The position numbers were made by a program, and so were the translations under genes. Source: DASQWC01 sp035640475 (lineage in GTDB: Bacteria > Actinomycetota > JAICYB01). From it: a stretch of 62,055 bases of DNA. The stretch covers positions 1 through 62,055 of the forward strand of contig DASQWC010000119.1 of the NCBI GenBank assembly GCA_035640475.1. The letters are read 5' to 3'. Below, in pieces: positions 9,021 through 16,645 of this stretch. Position 1 is the stretch's first letter. Each line of letters opens with the position of its first letter. A model generated the notes under the pieces. That model made no database searches. It saw only the letters and a list, made by a program, of their open reading frames with translations, and had not been told where the DNA came from.

Positions 9021-9791
9021 TCAGTCCAGGCCCAGGTACGCCTTTCGGACCTGGGCGTTCCCGCGCAGCTTCTTCGCGGAATCGCTGAGGACGATCTCGC
9101 CCGTCTCGAGCACGTAGCCGCGGTCGGCCAGCGCAAGCGCCTTGTTCGCGTTCTGCTCGACGAGAAGGATCGTCGTCCCTTGAGCGTTGATCGCCGCGAG
9201 CGTCTCGTAGAGCCGCTCGACGAGGACGGGACTCACGCCCAAGGACGGTTCGTCCAAGAGCAAGAGCGTCGGGTGGGCCATCAACGCGCGTCCGATCGCG
9301 AGCATCTGCTGCTCGCCGCCCGAGAGTGTCCCGGCCGCCTGCTTCTGCCGCTCTTTGAGAATGGGAAAAAGCTCGAAGACTCGCTCGAAGTCGTCCGTGA
9401 GGTCCGCGCCGCGGCGCGTGAACGCGCCCATGTCGAGGTTCTCCCACACCGACATGCGCGGGAATACGTGCCTTCCTTCCGGAGCCTGTCCGACCCCTTG
9501 TCCGACGATGTCGTGAACGGCCATCCCGTCGATGCGGCTGCCCTCGAGCGTGATCGTTCCCTTCCGGGGCCTGTTGAGCCCGGCGATCGCACGGAGTGTC
9601 GTCGTCTTCCCCGCCCCGTTGGAGCCGATGAGCGTGACGACTTCGCCGCGGCGAACGTCCAGGCTCACACCTTTCAGGGCATGGACGTTGCCGTAGTACA
9701 CGTGCACGTCCTCGACGGAGAGTACGACGTCGGCCGACGGCTTCCGCGGTTTCGGCTTCGCGTTCGGCTTGGCCTTGCGTGGTTTGCTCAC
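9021..9791 (-). CDS. livF: Branched-chain amino acid ABC transporter, ATPase LivF
   Basis: One of two cytoplasmic ATPases of a HAAT/LIV-type importer. It is 256 aa with a Lys/Pro-rich N-terminal extension of about 20 residues. It has Walker A GSNGAGKTT (about residue 53), the Q-loop region EGRHVFPRMSVWENL typical of LivF, signature LSGGEQQ, and Walker B LLLLDEPS. The GTG start overlaps the livG stop (GTGA). The basic N-terminal extension (KPRKAKPNAKPKPRKP) is unusual for LivF. Substrate specificity cannot be read from the ATPase. Confidence 0.93.
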   Translation of the reverse strand: MSKPRKAKPNAKPKPRKPSADVVLSVEDVHVYYGNVHALKGVSLDVRRGEVVTLIGSNGAGKTTTLRAIAGLNRPRKGTITLEGSRIDGMAVHDIVGQGVGQAPEGRHVFPRMSVWENLDMGAFTRRGADLTDDFERVFELFPILKERQKQAAGTLSGGEQQMLAIGRALMAHPTLLLLDEPSLGVSPVLVERLYETLAAINAQGTTILLVEQNANKALALADRGYVLETGEIVLSDSAKKLRGNAQVRKAYLGLD

Positions 9792-10558
9792 TCGTTCACC
9801 GCCGACTTGCCGAGATACGCTTCGATGACCTTCTTGTCTTTCTGAATCTTCGACGGCAATCCTTCCGCGATCGGTTCTCCGTGGTCCAAGACGAGAATCC
9901 GATGCGAAATCCCCATCACGAAGCGCATATCGTGGTCGATAAGGACGATCGTCGTACCTTCGTCGCGGATGCGGCGGACGAGCTCGGTCAACAACTGCTT
10001 CTCCGCCGGGTTCATGCCGGCCGCCGGCTCGTCGAGCAGCAGCAGCTTCGGCTCGGTCGCCATCGCGCGCGCGATCTCGAGGCGGCGCTGATCTCCGTAG
10101 GCGAGATTACGAGAGAGCTCGTTGCCGTACCGATCGATACCGACGAAGCGCAACAGCTCGTAGGCACGGTCGACCGCCTTGGACTCCTCCTTGCGCTGCA
10201 CCGGTGATCGCACCATCGAGTGGACGACGCCGGCGCGGTGGTGCGTGTCCAGGCCCACAATGACATTCTCGAGCGCCGTCATGTTCCCGAAGAGCCGGAT
10301 GTTCTGGAACGTGCGTGCAATGCCGCGCCGCGTGATCGCATTCGGCTTCCAGCCGACGATCGAGTCTCCCTCGAACTCGATCGATCCGTCATCGGGTGCG
10401 TAATGGCCGTGAATGCAATTGAAGAACGTCGTCTTTCCCGCTCCGTTCGGGCCGATGATCGACCGGATCTCACCCGCCGCGACCGTGAGGTCGACTTTGT
10501 TGACGGCGACAAGACCTTCGAACGTCTTCGTCACACCCTTGGCGATGAGCAGGCTCAC
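9788..10558 (-). CDS. livG: Branched-chain amino acid ABC transporter, ATPase LivG
   Basis: The second ATPase of the importer, 256 aa. Walker A is GPNGAGKTT and TFQNIRLFGNMTALENV is the LivG-type Q-loop block. The signature region reads NLAYGDQRRLEIARA, with the LivG-typical YGDQRR in place of LSGGQ. Walker B is LLLLDEPAAGMN and the H-loop DHDMRFVM. The start is GTG at 10558, overlapping the livM stop (GTGA); the longer open frame upstream lies inside livM. Confidence 0.94.
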   Translation of the reverse strand: MSLLIAKGVTKTFEGLVAVNKVDLTVAAGEIRSIIGPNGAGKTTFFNCIHGHYAPDDGSIEFEGDSIVGWKPNAITRRGIARTFQNIRLFGNMTALENVIVGLDTHHRAGVVHSMVRSPVQRKEESKAVDRAYELLRFVGIDRYGNELSRNLAYGDQRRLEIARAMATEPKLLLLDEPAAGMNPAEKQLLTELVRRIRDEGTTIVLIDHDMRFVMGISHRILVLDHGEPIAEGLPSKIQKDKKVIEAYLGKSAVNE

Positions 10559-11592
10559 GTTTCGGCCTCCGCCACCTCGACTCCCGTTTTCTCGTGGCCG
10601 GCGACGCCGATGCCCCGCTGCTCGGCCGCAACACGGCGAGAGGGAATGAGCCCGCCGGGCCGGAAGATCATCATCACGACGAGAATCGCGCCGAAGGTCA
10701 TGAATCGCACACCGGCCGGAACGATGTCGCGCAAGGCTTCGGGAATGATCACGATTGCCGCCGCGCCGACGATCGGGCCGATCATCGACCCCATGCCCCC
10801 GAGGACGACCATGCACAACACGAGGATCGAGACGATGATCTGGAACGAGTTCGGACTGACAAAGTTCGTCCGGCTGGCGTTGATCACGCCGGCGATGCCG
10901 GCGGTTGACGCGCCGAAGGCGAACGCCCACAGCTTCATGCGGAATGTATTGACGCCCATGGCTTCGGCCGCGATCTCGTCCTCACGGATGGCGACCCACG
11001 CGCGCCCGATCCGCGACCTGTTCAGATTGTTGATCACGAAGACCGCAACCAGCAGCAGCGCGAGCGTGAGGTAGAAGTAGGGCAACGGACTCGTTCCGAA
11101 CTCGTACCCCGCAAGCTCCGGGTGCGGGATGCCTGCGATACCCTTCGCGCCGCGCGTGATCTCGTCGAGGTTCGACGCCGTGATCCGGATGATCTCACCG
11201 AACCCGAGCGTGACGATCGCGAGGTAGTCGCCGCGCAAACGGAGGACAGGGATACCCAGGACGACGCCGGCAAGCATCGCGAAGACGATCCCGAGCGGCA
11301 GGATTGCCCACGGTGAGAGATGGGCGAACTGCAGCGGCCCGGCCCCCGAGAAGATCGCCATGACGTACGCGCCGATGGCCCAGAATGCGACGTACCCCAG
11401 ATCGAGAAGGCCGGCGAGTCCGACGACGACGTTCAGCCCGACGGCGAAGAGCGCGTACGACGCCGCCTGCGTGAGGACATCCTCCTGATACGGGTTCGCG
11501 CCGAGCGGCAACAACGCGACGACCGCGACCGAAGCCACCGCAGCGATCCGCCGCACGGCCGGACGTTCCAGCGATGCGAGCACTTCTCTCAT
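10555..11592 (-). CDS. livM: Branched-chain amino acid ABC transporter permease LivM
   Basis: Inner-membrane permease, 345 aa, with about eight to ten hydrophobic helices. The LivM signature LRGDYLAIVTLGFGEIIRI lies near residues 120-140, and RIGRAWVAIREDEIAAEAMGVN is the conserved cytoplasmic EAA-like loop that contacts the ATPase. The C-terminal tail is hydrophilic. The start is ATG at 11592, overlapping the livH stop by ATGA; the frame continues upstream only as a shadow of livH. It pairs with LivH. Confidence 0.93.
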   Translation of the reverse strand: MREVLASLERPAVRRIAAVASVAVVALLPLGANPYQEDVLTQAASYALFAVGLNVVVGLAGLLDLGYVAFWAIGAYVMAIFSGAGPLQFAHLSPWAILPLGIVFAMLAGVVLGIPVLRLRGDYLAIVTLGFGEIIRITASNLDEITRGAKGIAGIPHPELAGYEFGTSPLPYFYLTLALLLVAVFVINNLNRSRIGRAWVAIREDEIAAEAMGVNTFRMKLWAFAFGASTAGIAGVINASRTNFVSPNSFQIIVSILVLCMVVLGGMGSMIGPIVGAAAIVIIPEALRDIVPAGVRFMTFGAILVVMMIFRPGGLIPSRRVAAEQRGIGVAGHEKTGVEVAEAET

Positions 11593-12512
11593 GTCCGGTC
11601 TCCGAAGATCCCGGTCGGCCTCACCATCAGCACGCCGACGAGGAGGATGAAGGCGACGACGTCCCGCCACTGGGTGCCGAAGCATCCAGCCGAGACGTTT
11701 TCCATCACGCCGAGGATGAGACCGCCGGCGAGCGCTCCCCTGATCGAGCCGATCCCACCTAGGACGGCCGCCGTGAACGCCTTGATGCCCGGCAGGAAGC
11801 CGATATTCCATTGCGATCGGCCGAAAGCCATGCCGAAGAGGAGGCCGGCCGCGCCAGCGAGCAGCCCGCCGATGAAGAACGTCACCGTGACGATGCGGTC
11901 GATGTTCACACCCATGAGGGCTGCTGCTTCCGGATCCTGCGCCGTCGCACGCAGCGCGCGTCCCGTTCGCGTTCGACGAACGAACATCTCGAGCGCGATC
12001 ACCATGACCGCCGCCGACACGACGATGATGAGGTCGCGGTTGAAGATCCGGACGTCGCCGATCTGCAGGACGGCCTGCGCGCGAAGCGTGCGCGGGTACG
12101 CTTCCGGGTTCACACCGCGCCACACCTGCACCGCGTACGAGAGGAACAGCGACATCCCGATCGCGCTGATCAAATAGGCGAGTCGGGGCGCGCCTCGCTT
12201 ACGCAACGGCCGGTACGCTACGCGCTCGACGGCAACGGCGAGTGAGCCCGAGACGAGCATCGCCGGCACCAGTGAGATTGCGAGGAACAGCGCGCCCTCC
12301 GCCTGGCTGGTCGCCCCGTCCGGTGCCACCGCACCGAGGATCAGCGCTCCGGCCAGCACGCCGGACATGAAGACTTCGGAGTGTGCGAAGTTGATCAGCT
12401 GCAGGACGCCGTACACGAGCGTGTAGCCGATGGCGATGAGCGCGTAGACGCCGCCCGTCGACAGGCCGCCGACGAGACGGAACGGGAGCTCGGTCGTGAG
12501 ACAGTCAACCAT
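11589..12512 (-). CDS. livH: Branched-chain amino acid ABC transporter permease LivH
   Basis: Inner-membrane permease, 307 aa, multi-spanning. GLSTGGVYALIAIGYTLVYGVLQLINFAH near the N terminus and GRALRATAQDPEAAALMGVN in the cytoplasmic loop are LivH hallmarks. It is the first permease gene after the binding-protein gene livJ, from which it is separated by a strong stem-loop terminator. It is therefore probably expressed at a lower level than livJ. Confidence 0.94.
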   Translation of the reverse strand: MVDCLTTELPFRLVGGLSTGGVYALIAIGYTLVYGVLQLINFAHSEVFMSGVLAGALILGAVAPDGATSQAEGALFLAISLVPAMLVSGSLAVAVERVAYRPLRKRGAPRLAYLISAIGMSLFLSYAVQVWRGVNPEAYPRTLRAQAVLQIGDVRIFNRDLIIVVSAAVMVIALEMFVRRTRTGRALRATAQDPEAAALMGVNIDRIVTVTFFIGGLLAGAAGLLFGMAFGRSQWNIGFLPGIKAFTAAVLGGIGSIRGALAGGLILGVMENVSAGCFGTQWRDVVAFILLVGVLMVRPTGIFGDRT

Positions 12513-12520
12513 CGGCTAAG

Positions 12521-12555
12521 AAAAAGAGGGGGTCACGAAGTGACCCCCTCTTCTT
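12521..12555 (-). terminator. Intrinsic terminator/attenuator between livJ and livH
   Basis: A perfect 13-bp stem (12524-12536 with 12540-12552) closes a 3-base loop. On the minus strand it is followed by TTTTTCTT, so it reads as a rho-independent terminator for livJ. It sits between livJ and livH of one operon, where partial read-through would give more binding protein than permease. The plus-strand exit is also mildly T-rich, but no convergent gene is present. Confidence 0.88.
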
Positions 12556-12570
12556 GCATTCCGTCGGCGT

Positions 12571-13857
12571 CTATTCCTTCGCGAGTTCGTCGATCGTGCC
12601 GGCGAGCTTGAAACTCCCGTCCCGAACGACATAGACGTACGTGATCTCACCGCCGACAACCTCATGTTCGGGCGTCCAATTGAATGTCTTCGTGAGACCC
12701 TTGAAATCCTTCAGGTTCGTGACGAACTCGAGGACCGACGCGCGTGTCGCGTTTGCGCCCCCGGCCCGGATCGCGGCAATGAAGATCTGCGCGACGTCCC
12801 AACCTTCGGCCGAGTAGATGTCGGCTTCCGATCCGAACTTCGCCTTGTAGTCTGCCGCGAACTTCTGCGCGTCGGGCGCGTCCGACGCGTTCGGGTCGAG
12901 GCACGGACAGGTGAGGACGGCGCCCTCCGCGGCGTCCGCGCCTTCCGTGATGAACGCCGCTCCCTTGTCGCCGTCACCACCCATGAACAGCCCTTCCCCG
13001 CCCTTGTCTCGGTACTGCTTCGCCACGAGCGGCGCTTGAGCGACGTAACCCGAGTAGTGGACGAGGTCGGCGTCGGCAGCGATGACCGAATCGATCACGG
13101 ACGTGTAGTCGGTGGTGGGCTCGATTCCTTCGTCGAGCACGACATCCCCACCCTCTCTCTTGACGCTGTCGACGACGGCTTTGCCGAGCCCTGCGCCGTA
13201 CTCCGACTTGTCGTTGATGACGGCAACCTTCTTGCAGCCGAGCACGTCGACGATCAGCGTGCCCGTCTGGCCTCCCTGAACGTCATCGGTCGCCAAGGCA
13301 CGGAAGAACGTCTTCCAGCCGTTCTTCGTGAGGTCGGGATTCGTCGCCGATTGTGAGATGGCCGTGAGCCCGGCTTGCTCGAACAGCGCGCCGGTGACCT
13401 TCGTCTCTCCCGAGAATGCCGGGCCGATGACGCCGAGCACGGCCGGGTCGGAGATGAGGCGTTGGGCGAGCCCGGGCGCCGGGTCCGGTCCGCCGTCCTT
13501 GTTGTCCTCCGAGCGCAGCTCGAGCGTCACGGGCAGGTCGCCTTTCGCGTTGGCCTGCTCTACCGCGAGCTGTGCCGCCCTGTTCGATGAGACGACGAGG
13601 TTCGAGTTCGCACCCGTCAGGTCGCCGAGGAACCCGATCTTGACCGTCTTCTTGGCTTGACCGAGGACGTTGGACGGCCTCACTGCTTTCGCCAGCGTGA
13701 AGTCCTTGGCGAGCTCCGGCCGGGACACTTGCAGCGCTTGAAGATCCTCGGAGCTGCACCCTCCCGCCTGCCCTCCACCTTCTTGTGCACACGCGCCGCT
13801 GATAACCGCTACGGCGGACAGCGCTGCCACGAGCAGAAGCAGTCGCTTGGAGCGCAC
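12571..13857 (-). CDS. livJ: Branched-chain amino acid ABC transporter substrate-binding protein
   Basis: Periplasmic-binding-protein type 1 receptor (Peripla_BP_6), 428 aa. The chosen GTG start at 13857 follows AGGGAGG with 6 bases of spacing, and directly gives a signal peptide RSKRLLLLVAALSAVAVISGAC. The Cys in SGAC is a plausible lipidation site, although the box is not ideal. The mature part opens with KIGFLGDLTG and contains SDPAVLGVIGPAFSGE, typical of LivJ folds. Ligand unknown: branched-chain amino acids are the family default, but linkage to gcv leaves glycine or another amino acid open. Confidence 0.92.
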   Translation of the reverse strand: MRSKRLLLLVAALSAVAVISGACAQEGGGQAGGCSSEDLQALQVSRPELAKDFTLAKAVRPSNVLGQAKKTVKIGFLGDLTGANSNLVVSSNRAAQLAVEQANAKGDLPVTLELRSEDNKDGGPDPAPGLAQRLISDPAVLGVIGPAFSGETKVTGALFEQAGLTAISQSATNPDLTKNGWKTFFRALATDDVQGGQTGTLIVDVLGCKKVAVINDKSEYGAGLGKAVVDSVKREGGDVVLDEGIEPTTDYTSVIDSVIAADADLVHYSGYVAQAPLVAKQYRDKGGEGLFMGGDGDKGAAFITEGADAAEGAVLTCPCLDPNASDAPDAQKFAADYKAKFGSEADIYSAEGWDVAQIFIAAIRAGGANATRASVLEFVTNLKDFKGLTKTFNWTPEHEVVGGEITYVYVVRDGSFKLAGTIDELAKE

Positions 13858-13880
13858 GCTCGGCCTCCCTTCCTCGATCG

Positions 13881-13894
13881 ACACCCTCGGGTGT
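13881..13894. promoter_or_regulatory. 14-base palindrome upstream of livJ
   Basis: ACACCC-TC-GGGTGT is a perfect inverted repeat with a 2-base centre, 24 bases upstream of the livJ GTG and 57 bases past the stop of the ANTAR regulator gene. There is no T tract, so a terminator is unlikely. A regulator-binding site for livJ is the better reading. It is short enough to occur by chance. Confidence 0.35.
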
Positions 13895-13951
13895 TTACCC
13901 ATGTCAGTAGGGTCATACCACTCTGGGTGCGGCCCAGTCCACGGACGTCGG

Positions 13952-14539
13952 CTACGTGGTGCCTTCGCTTTCGCCGAGCTTGCCCTCGATGATCAGCTTG
14001 GCGACGTCGTCGATCCGCAGGCTCCGATCCATCGCAGCCCGCTGCATGAGCCGGTACGCTTCGGCTTCCCCGAGCCCCTGGTCCATCAGGACACCCTTGG
14101 CGCGCTCGACCAGCTTCCTGGCCTCGAGACGGTCGGCGAGCTCGGCCACCTCGCCCTCCAGGCGTGTGACCTCTCCGTAGCGCTCGAGGGCAACCTCGAT
14201 TGCCGGCAAGAGGTCGCTCTTCTGGAACGGCTTCACGAGGTAGGCCATCGCCCCGGCCTGAGCAGCCTGGTGAGCGAGGTCTCGCTGGCTGAACGCCGTC
14301 AGGATCAGGACGGGAGCGATCCGTTCCCGCGTGATGACCTCGGCGGCGCGGATGCCGTCCATGCCCGGCATCTTGATGTCGAGGATGCAAATGTCCGGAC
14401 GGTGCTCCCGCGCCAGGTCGATCGCAACCTTCCCGTCGAACGCTTCTCCGACGACCTCGAAGCCCTCTTCCTCGAGCATCTCGCGAAGGTCCATTCGGAT
14501 GATGGCCTCGTCCTCCGCGATGACGACGCGCGACGTCAC
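13952..14539 (-). CDS. pdtaR: PdtaR-like response regulator with ANTAR RNA-binding domain
   Basis: 195 aa. The N-terminal receiver domain has the acidic pocket EDE, the phospho-acceptor Asp in CILDIKMPGMDG (about residue 52), TAFSQRDL and the conserved Lys in YLVKPF. The C-terminal ANTAR domain (LEARKLVERAKGVLMDQ...AYRLMQRAAMD) binds paired hexaloop hairpins in RNA and acts by antitermination. The layout closely matches mycobacterial PdtaR (Rv1626). The GTG start overlaps the preceding stop (GTGA). No partner kinase PdtaS lies in the window, so it is an orphan here. Confidence 0.92.
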   Translation of the reverse strand: MTSRVVIAEDEAIIRMDLREMLEEEGFEVVGEAFDGKVAIDLAREHRPDICILDIKMPGMDGIRAAEVITRERIAPVLILTAFSQRDLAHQAAQAGAMAYLVKPFQKSDLLPAIEVALERYGEVTRLEGEVAELADRLEARKLVERAKGVLMDQGLGEAEAYRLMQRAAMDRSLRIDDVAKLIIEGKLGESEGTT

Positions 14540-15045
14540 GATGCCGGCTCTCGCTTCCATTTGAGGTACTCGTCGAGCATCGCGGCTTCGGCATTCATCG
14601 TCGTCTTCAGCGATCCGGAGATGAAGCGCTCGACCTGGCGGCCGACGATCGGGATCTTGACGCGGATGTCGGCTTCGACGATGCGCGTTGTCGAGTCCCC
14701 TTCCGGAACGAACGCGTAGCGGCCGTCGCATTCGAACCGCCCGGCCATCACATGCGGCTCGATCTTGAACCTCCACTCGTGCGCCGACGGATCGAACGTT
14801 GCCTTCTCGTCCCAGGAGATGGTCGATCCGCCGATCGCGCGCAGCACGGGAGCCGGGACTGGACCCGCAAAGGCATACCGGACGAGGCGGTGGACGCAGC
14901 CGCCTTCGTCGGTCTCGACGCTGAGGATCCTTCGCTCGTGGACGTTCGGAAGCGATGTGAGCCGCCGCTGGAACTCGTCGTCGAGTGAGGCTTGCTCCAC
15001 GTCGTTCAGCGGAGCGTCGATGCGATTCTCGAGCGTGAAACGCAT
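14536..15045 (-). CDS. DUF2505 family protein (SRPBCC-like fold)
   Basis: A 169-aa cytoplasmic protein beginning MRFTLENRIDAP, with the pattern of the actinobacterial DUF2505/polyketide-cyclase-like family: an N-terminal strand and helix, a central GSTISWDEKATFD, and a C-terminal helix ERFISGSLKTTMNAEAAMLDEYL. The function is unknown; the fold usually binds a lipid or other hydrophobic ligand. Its ATG lies 22 bases downstream of the tRNA-Leu gene, and its stop overlaps the ANTAR regulator gene, so those two are cotranslated. Confidence 0.82.
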   Translation of the reverse strand: MRFTLENRIDAPLNDVEQASLDDEFQRRLTSLPNVHERRILSVETDEGGCVHRLVRYAFAGPVPAPVLRAIGGSTISWDEKATFDPSAHEWRFKIEPHVMAGRFECDGRYAFVPEGDSTTRIVEADIRVKIPIVGRQVERFISGSLKTTMNAEAAMLDEYLKWKREPAS

Positions 15046-15066
15046 GGCACAGATTAGGGGTTTCGT

Positions 15067-15149
15067 GCCGGCGGTGGGACTCGAACCCACACGGGCGCTA
15101 GCCCAATGGTTTTTGAAACCATCTTGTCTGCCAGTTCCAACACGCCGGC
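15067..15149 (-). tRNA. tRNA-Leu (anticodon CAA)
   Basis: An 83-base cloverleaf: acceptor arms GCCGGCG and CGCCGGC at 15143-15149 and 15067-15073, a Leu-type D arm (TGGCAGAC), an anticodon stem ATGGT/ACCAT closing the 7-base loop TTCAAAA with anticodon CAA, a long class II variable arm, and a GGGTTCGAGTCCC T arm. It decodes UUG. No CCA is encoded. It lies 2 bases downstream of the MaoC gene's stop. Confidence 0.96.
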
Positions 15150-15151
15150 GC

Positions 15152-15493
15152 TCAGTCGACTATACGAGCCGTTCCCACCATCAACACGTCTCCGTGCTGG
15201 TTCGTGGCGACGATCTCGTAGCCGTCGCCGCCCGGCTCGGCCCGCACGGTGACGTCGTCTTCGGCGAGCACGGGCTTCGTGAACTTCACCGAGATCTGAC
15301 CGGCTTCGAGCCATTCGGGACCGTGGACGCGCGTCATGAGCTCGGACGCGTAGGCGAGCGTCATCATTCCCTGCGCGATCGGTGCGTCCAGACCCGTCCG
15401 CTTGGCGACGTCGATATCGGAGTGGATGTTGCCCGGCCCCGAATAAAGCGTCATGTCGTCCTGGATGACGTGCTTGGTCAGCTCGGCTCTCAC
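15152..15493 (-). CDS. MaoC-fold hydratase-like protein (HadB-like half)
   Basis: 113 aa, a single hot-dog fold domain. The signature region reads SGPGNIHSDIDVAKRTGL followed by IAQGMMTLAY. The NIH and IAQGMM parts fit MaoC (R)-hydratases, but the Asp of the usual GDxNPIH motif is not there. The protein may be inactive alone or belong to a divergent hot-dog subfamily. The start overlaps the stop of the neighbouring hot-dog gene (ATGA), which suggests a HadA/HadB-type heterodimer. It is the last protein gene of the trp run before the tRNA. Confidence 0.8.
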   Translation of the reverse strand: MRAELTKHVIQDDMTLYSGPGNIHSDIDVAKRTGLDAPIAQGMMTLAYASELMTRVHGPEWLEAGQISVKFTKPVLAEDDVTVRAEPGGDGYEIVATNQHGDVLMVGTARIVD

Positions 15494-15888
15494 ACTTCAC
15501 CTCGCAAGTGGACCTCCGGCCAGATGCACGTCATCCGAGCCCACCACACGCGCTCGTCTCCCCTCTGGAAGTCGCAATCGACGGCGACGTACGCCTTGTC
15601 GCGCCGCATCTCCTTGAGCGAGAGCACCCCGGTACCGGTCACGGTGTCGCCGACTCGCACCGGAGCGAAGTACTTGAGCTCCTGATGGGAATGGATGATC
15701 GGGCCCGGATATCGGGAGCCGATAATTCCAATCGCAAAGTTCCCGGCGACCGAGGGGTCGATGAGCTCGGCATGCTCCGGCGATTCGTTGTGGACGCCGT
15801 CGATGTAGCGCCGATGCAGCTTCTCGGTCATCCGGAACTCGATCGGACCGAACTCCTCGCCGACGAACGCATCGGTCCATCTACCCAT
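15490..15888 (-). CDS. MaoC N-terminal-type dehydratase-like protein (HadA-like half)
   Basis: 132 aa, of the FAS1-type dehydratase/MaoC N-terminal family. FVGEEFGPIEFRMTEKLHRRYIDGV is the N-terminal strand-helix and YFAPVRVGDTVTGTGVL the central hot-dog sheet (residues 74-92). By analogy with HadA it would be the acyl-binding, non-catalytic half of a 3-hydroxyacyl dehydratase. The ATG lies inside the end of trpA (8-base overlap), so expression is tied to tryptophan genes. No other fatty-acid gene is nearby; the physiological link is unknown. Confidence 0.78.
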   Translation of the reverse strand: MGRWTDAFVGEEFGPIEFRMTEKLHRRYIDGVHNESPEHAELIDPSVAGNFAIGIIGSRYPGPIIHSHQELKYFAPVRVGDTVTGTGVLSLKEMRRDKAYVAVDCDFQRGDERVWWARMTCIWPEVHLRGEV

Positions 15889-16645
15889 CTATGGCCTCAC
15901 GCATCTCCTTGACCAACCGCACGGCCGCCTCGATGCCGTCCTCTTGAACGGCCTTGAGGATTGCACTGCCGATGGCGACCCCGTCGGCGAATCCGCACGC
16001 CTCGGCGGCGTGCTCGGGCGTGGACACGCCGAGCCCGACGAGCGCGGGCCGGTCGGTGACGGCGCGCACACGCTCGACGACCCCGCTCGCGCGCTCGGAC
16101 AGCGACGCGCGCACGCCGGTAACGCCCAGCAGCGACACGCAGTAGACAAACCCGGCTCCCTCGCGGGCAATGTCCTCGATCCGCTCGCGCGGCGTCGTCG
16201 GCGCAGCGAGGAACACGGGCGCGAGATCGTGCTTGCGTGCGGCCGCAACCCACTCGGCGGCTTCGTCGACGGGAAGATCCGGAACGATCACGCCGCTCGC
16301 GCCGGATGCGACGGACGCCCGCGCGAACTCGTCGAATCCCATCGCAAGGATCGGGTTCACGTACGTCATGTACACGAACGGGACGCCGAGCTCGAGCGAC
16401 TCCAACGTGCGGATCGTCACGGCCGGCCGCACCTCGGCCTTCAGCGCGATATCGGCCGCGCGCTGGATGACCGGACCGTCGATCAACGGGTCCGAGAATG
16501 GGATCCCGACCTCGAGCATGTCGGCGCCTGCGTCCACGATCCCGCGCACGAGGTCGGGGAACGACTCCGGCGACGGGAATCCGCACATCACGTACGGGGC
16601 AAGGATCTTCCGCTGCAGGCCGCGCAGATGCGCTTCGAGGCTCAT
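15881..16645 (-). CDS. trpA: Tryptophan synthase alpha subunit
   Basis: Cleaves indole-3-glycerol phosphate to indole and glyceraldehyde 3-phosphate in complex with TrpB. 254 aa, a TIM barrel. The catalytic Glu lies in DMLEVGIPFSDPLIDGP and the Asp in that same stretch (DPLIDGP). The C-terminal phosphate site shows in GLGVSTPEHA and ADGVAIGSAI. The start is ATG at 16645, overlapping the cupin stop (ATGA). Unusually, a cupin gene separates it from trpB. Confidence 0.96.
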   Translation of the reverse strand: MSLEAHLRGLQRKILAPYVMCGFPSPESFPDLVRGIVDAGADMLEVGIPFSDPLIDGPVIQRAADIALKAEVRPAVTIRTLESLELGVPFVYMTYVNPILAMGFDEFARASVASGASGVIVPDLPVDEAAEWVAAARKHDLAPVFLAAPTTPRERIEDIAREGAGFVYCVSLLGVTGVRASLSERASGVVERVRAVTDRPALVGLGVSTPEHAAEACGFADGVAIGSAILKAVQEDGIEAAVRLVKEMREAIDG

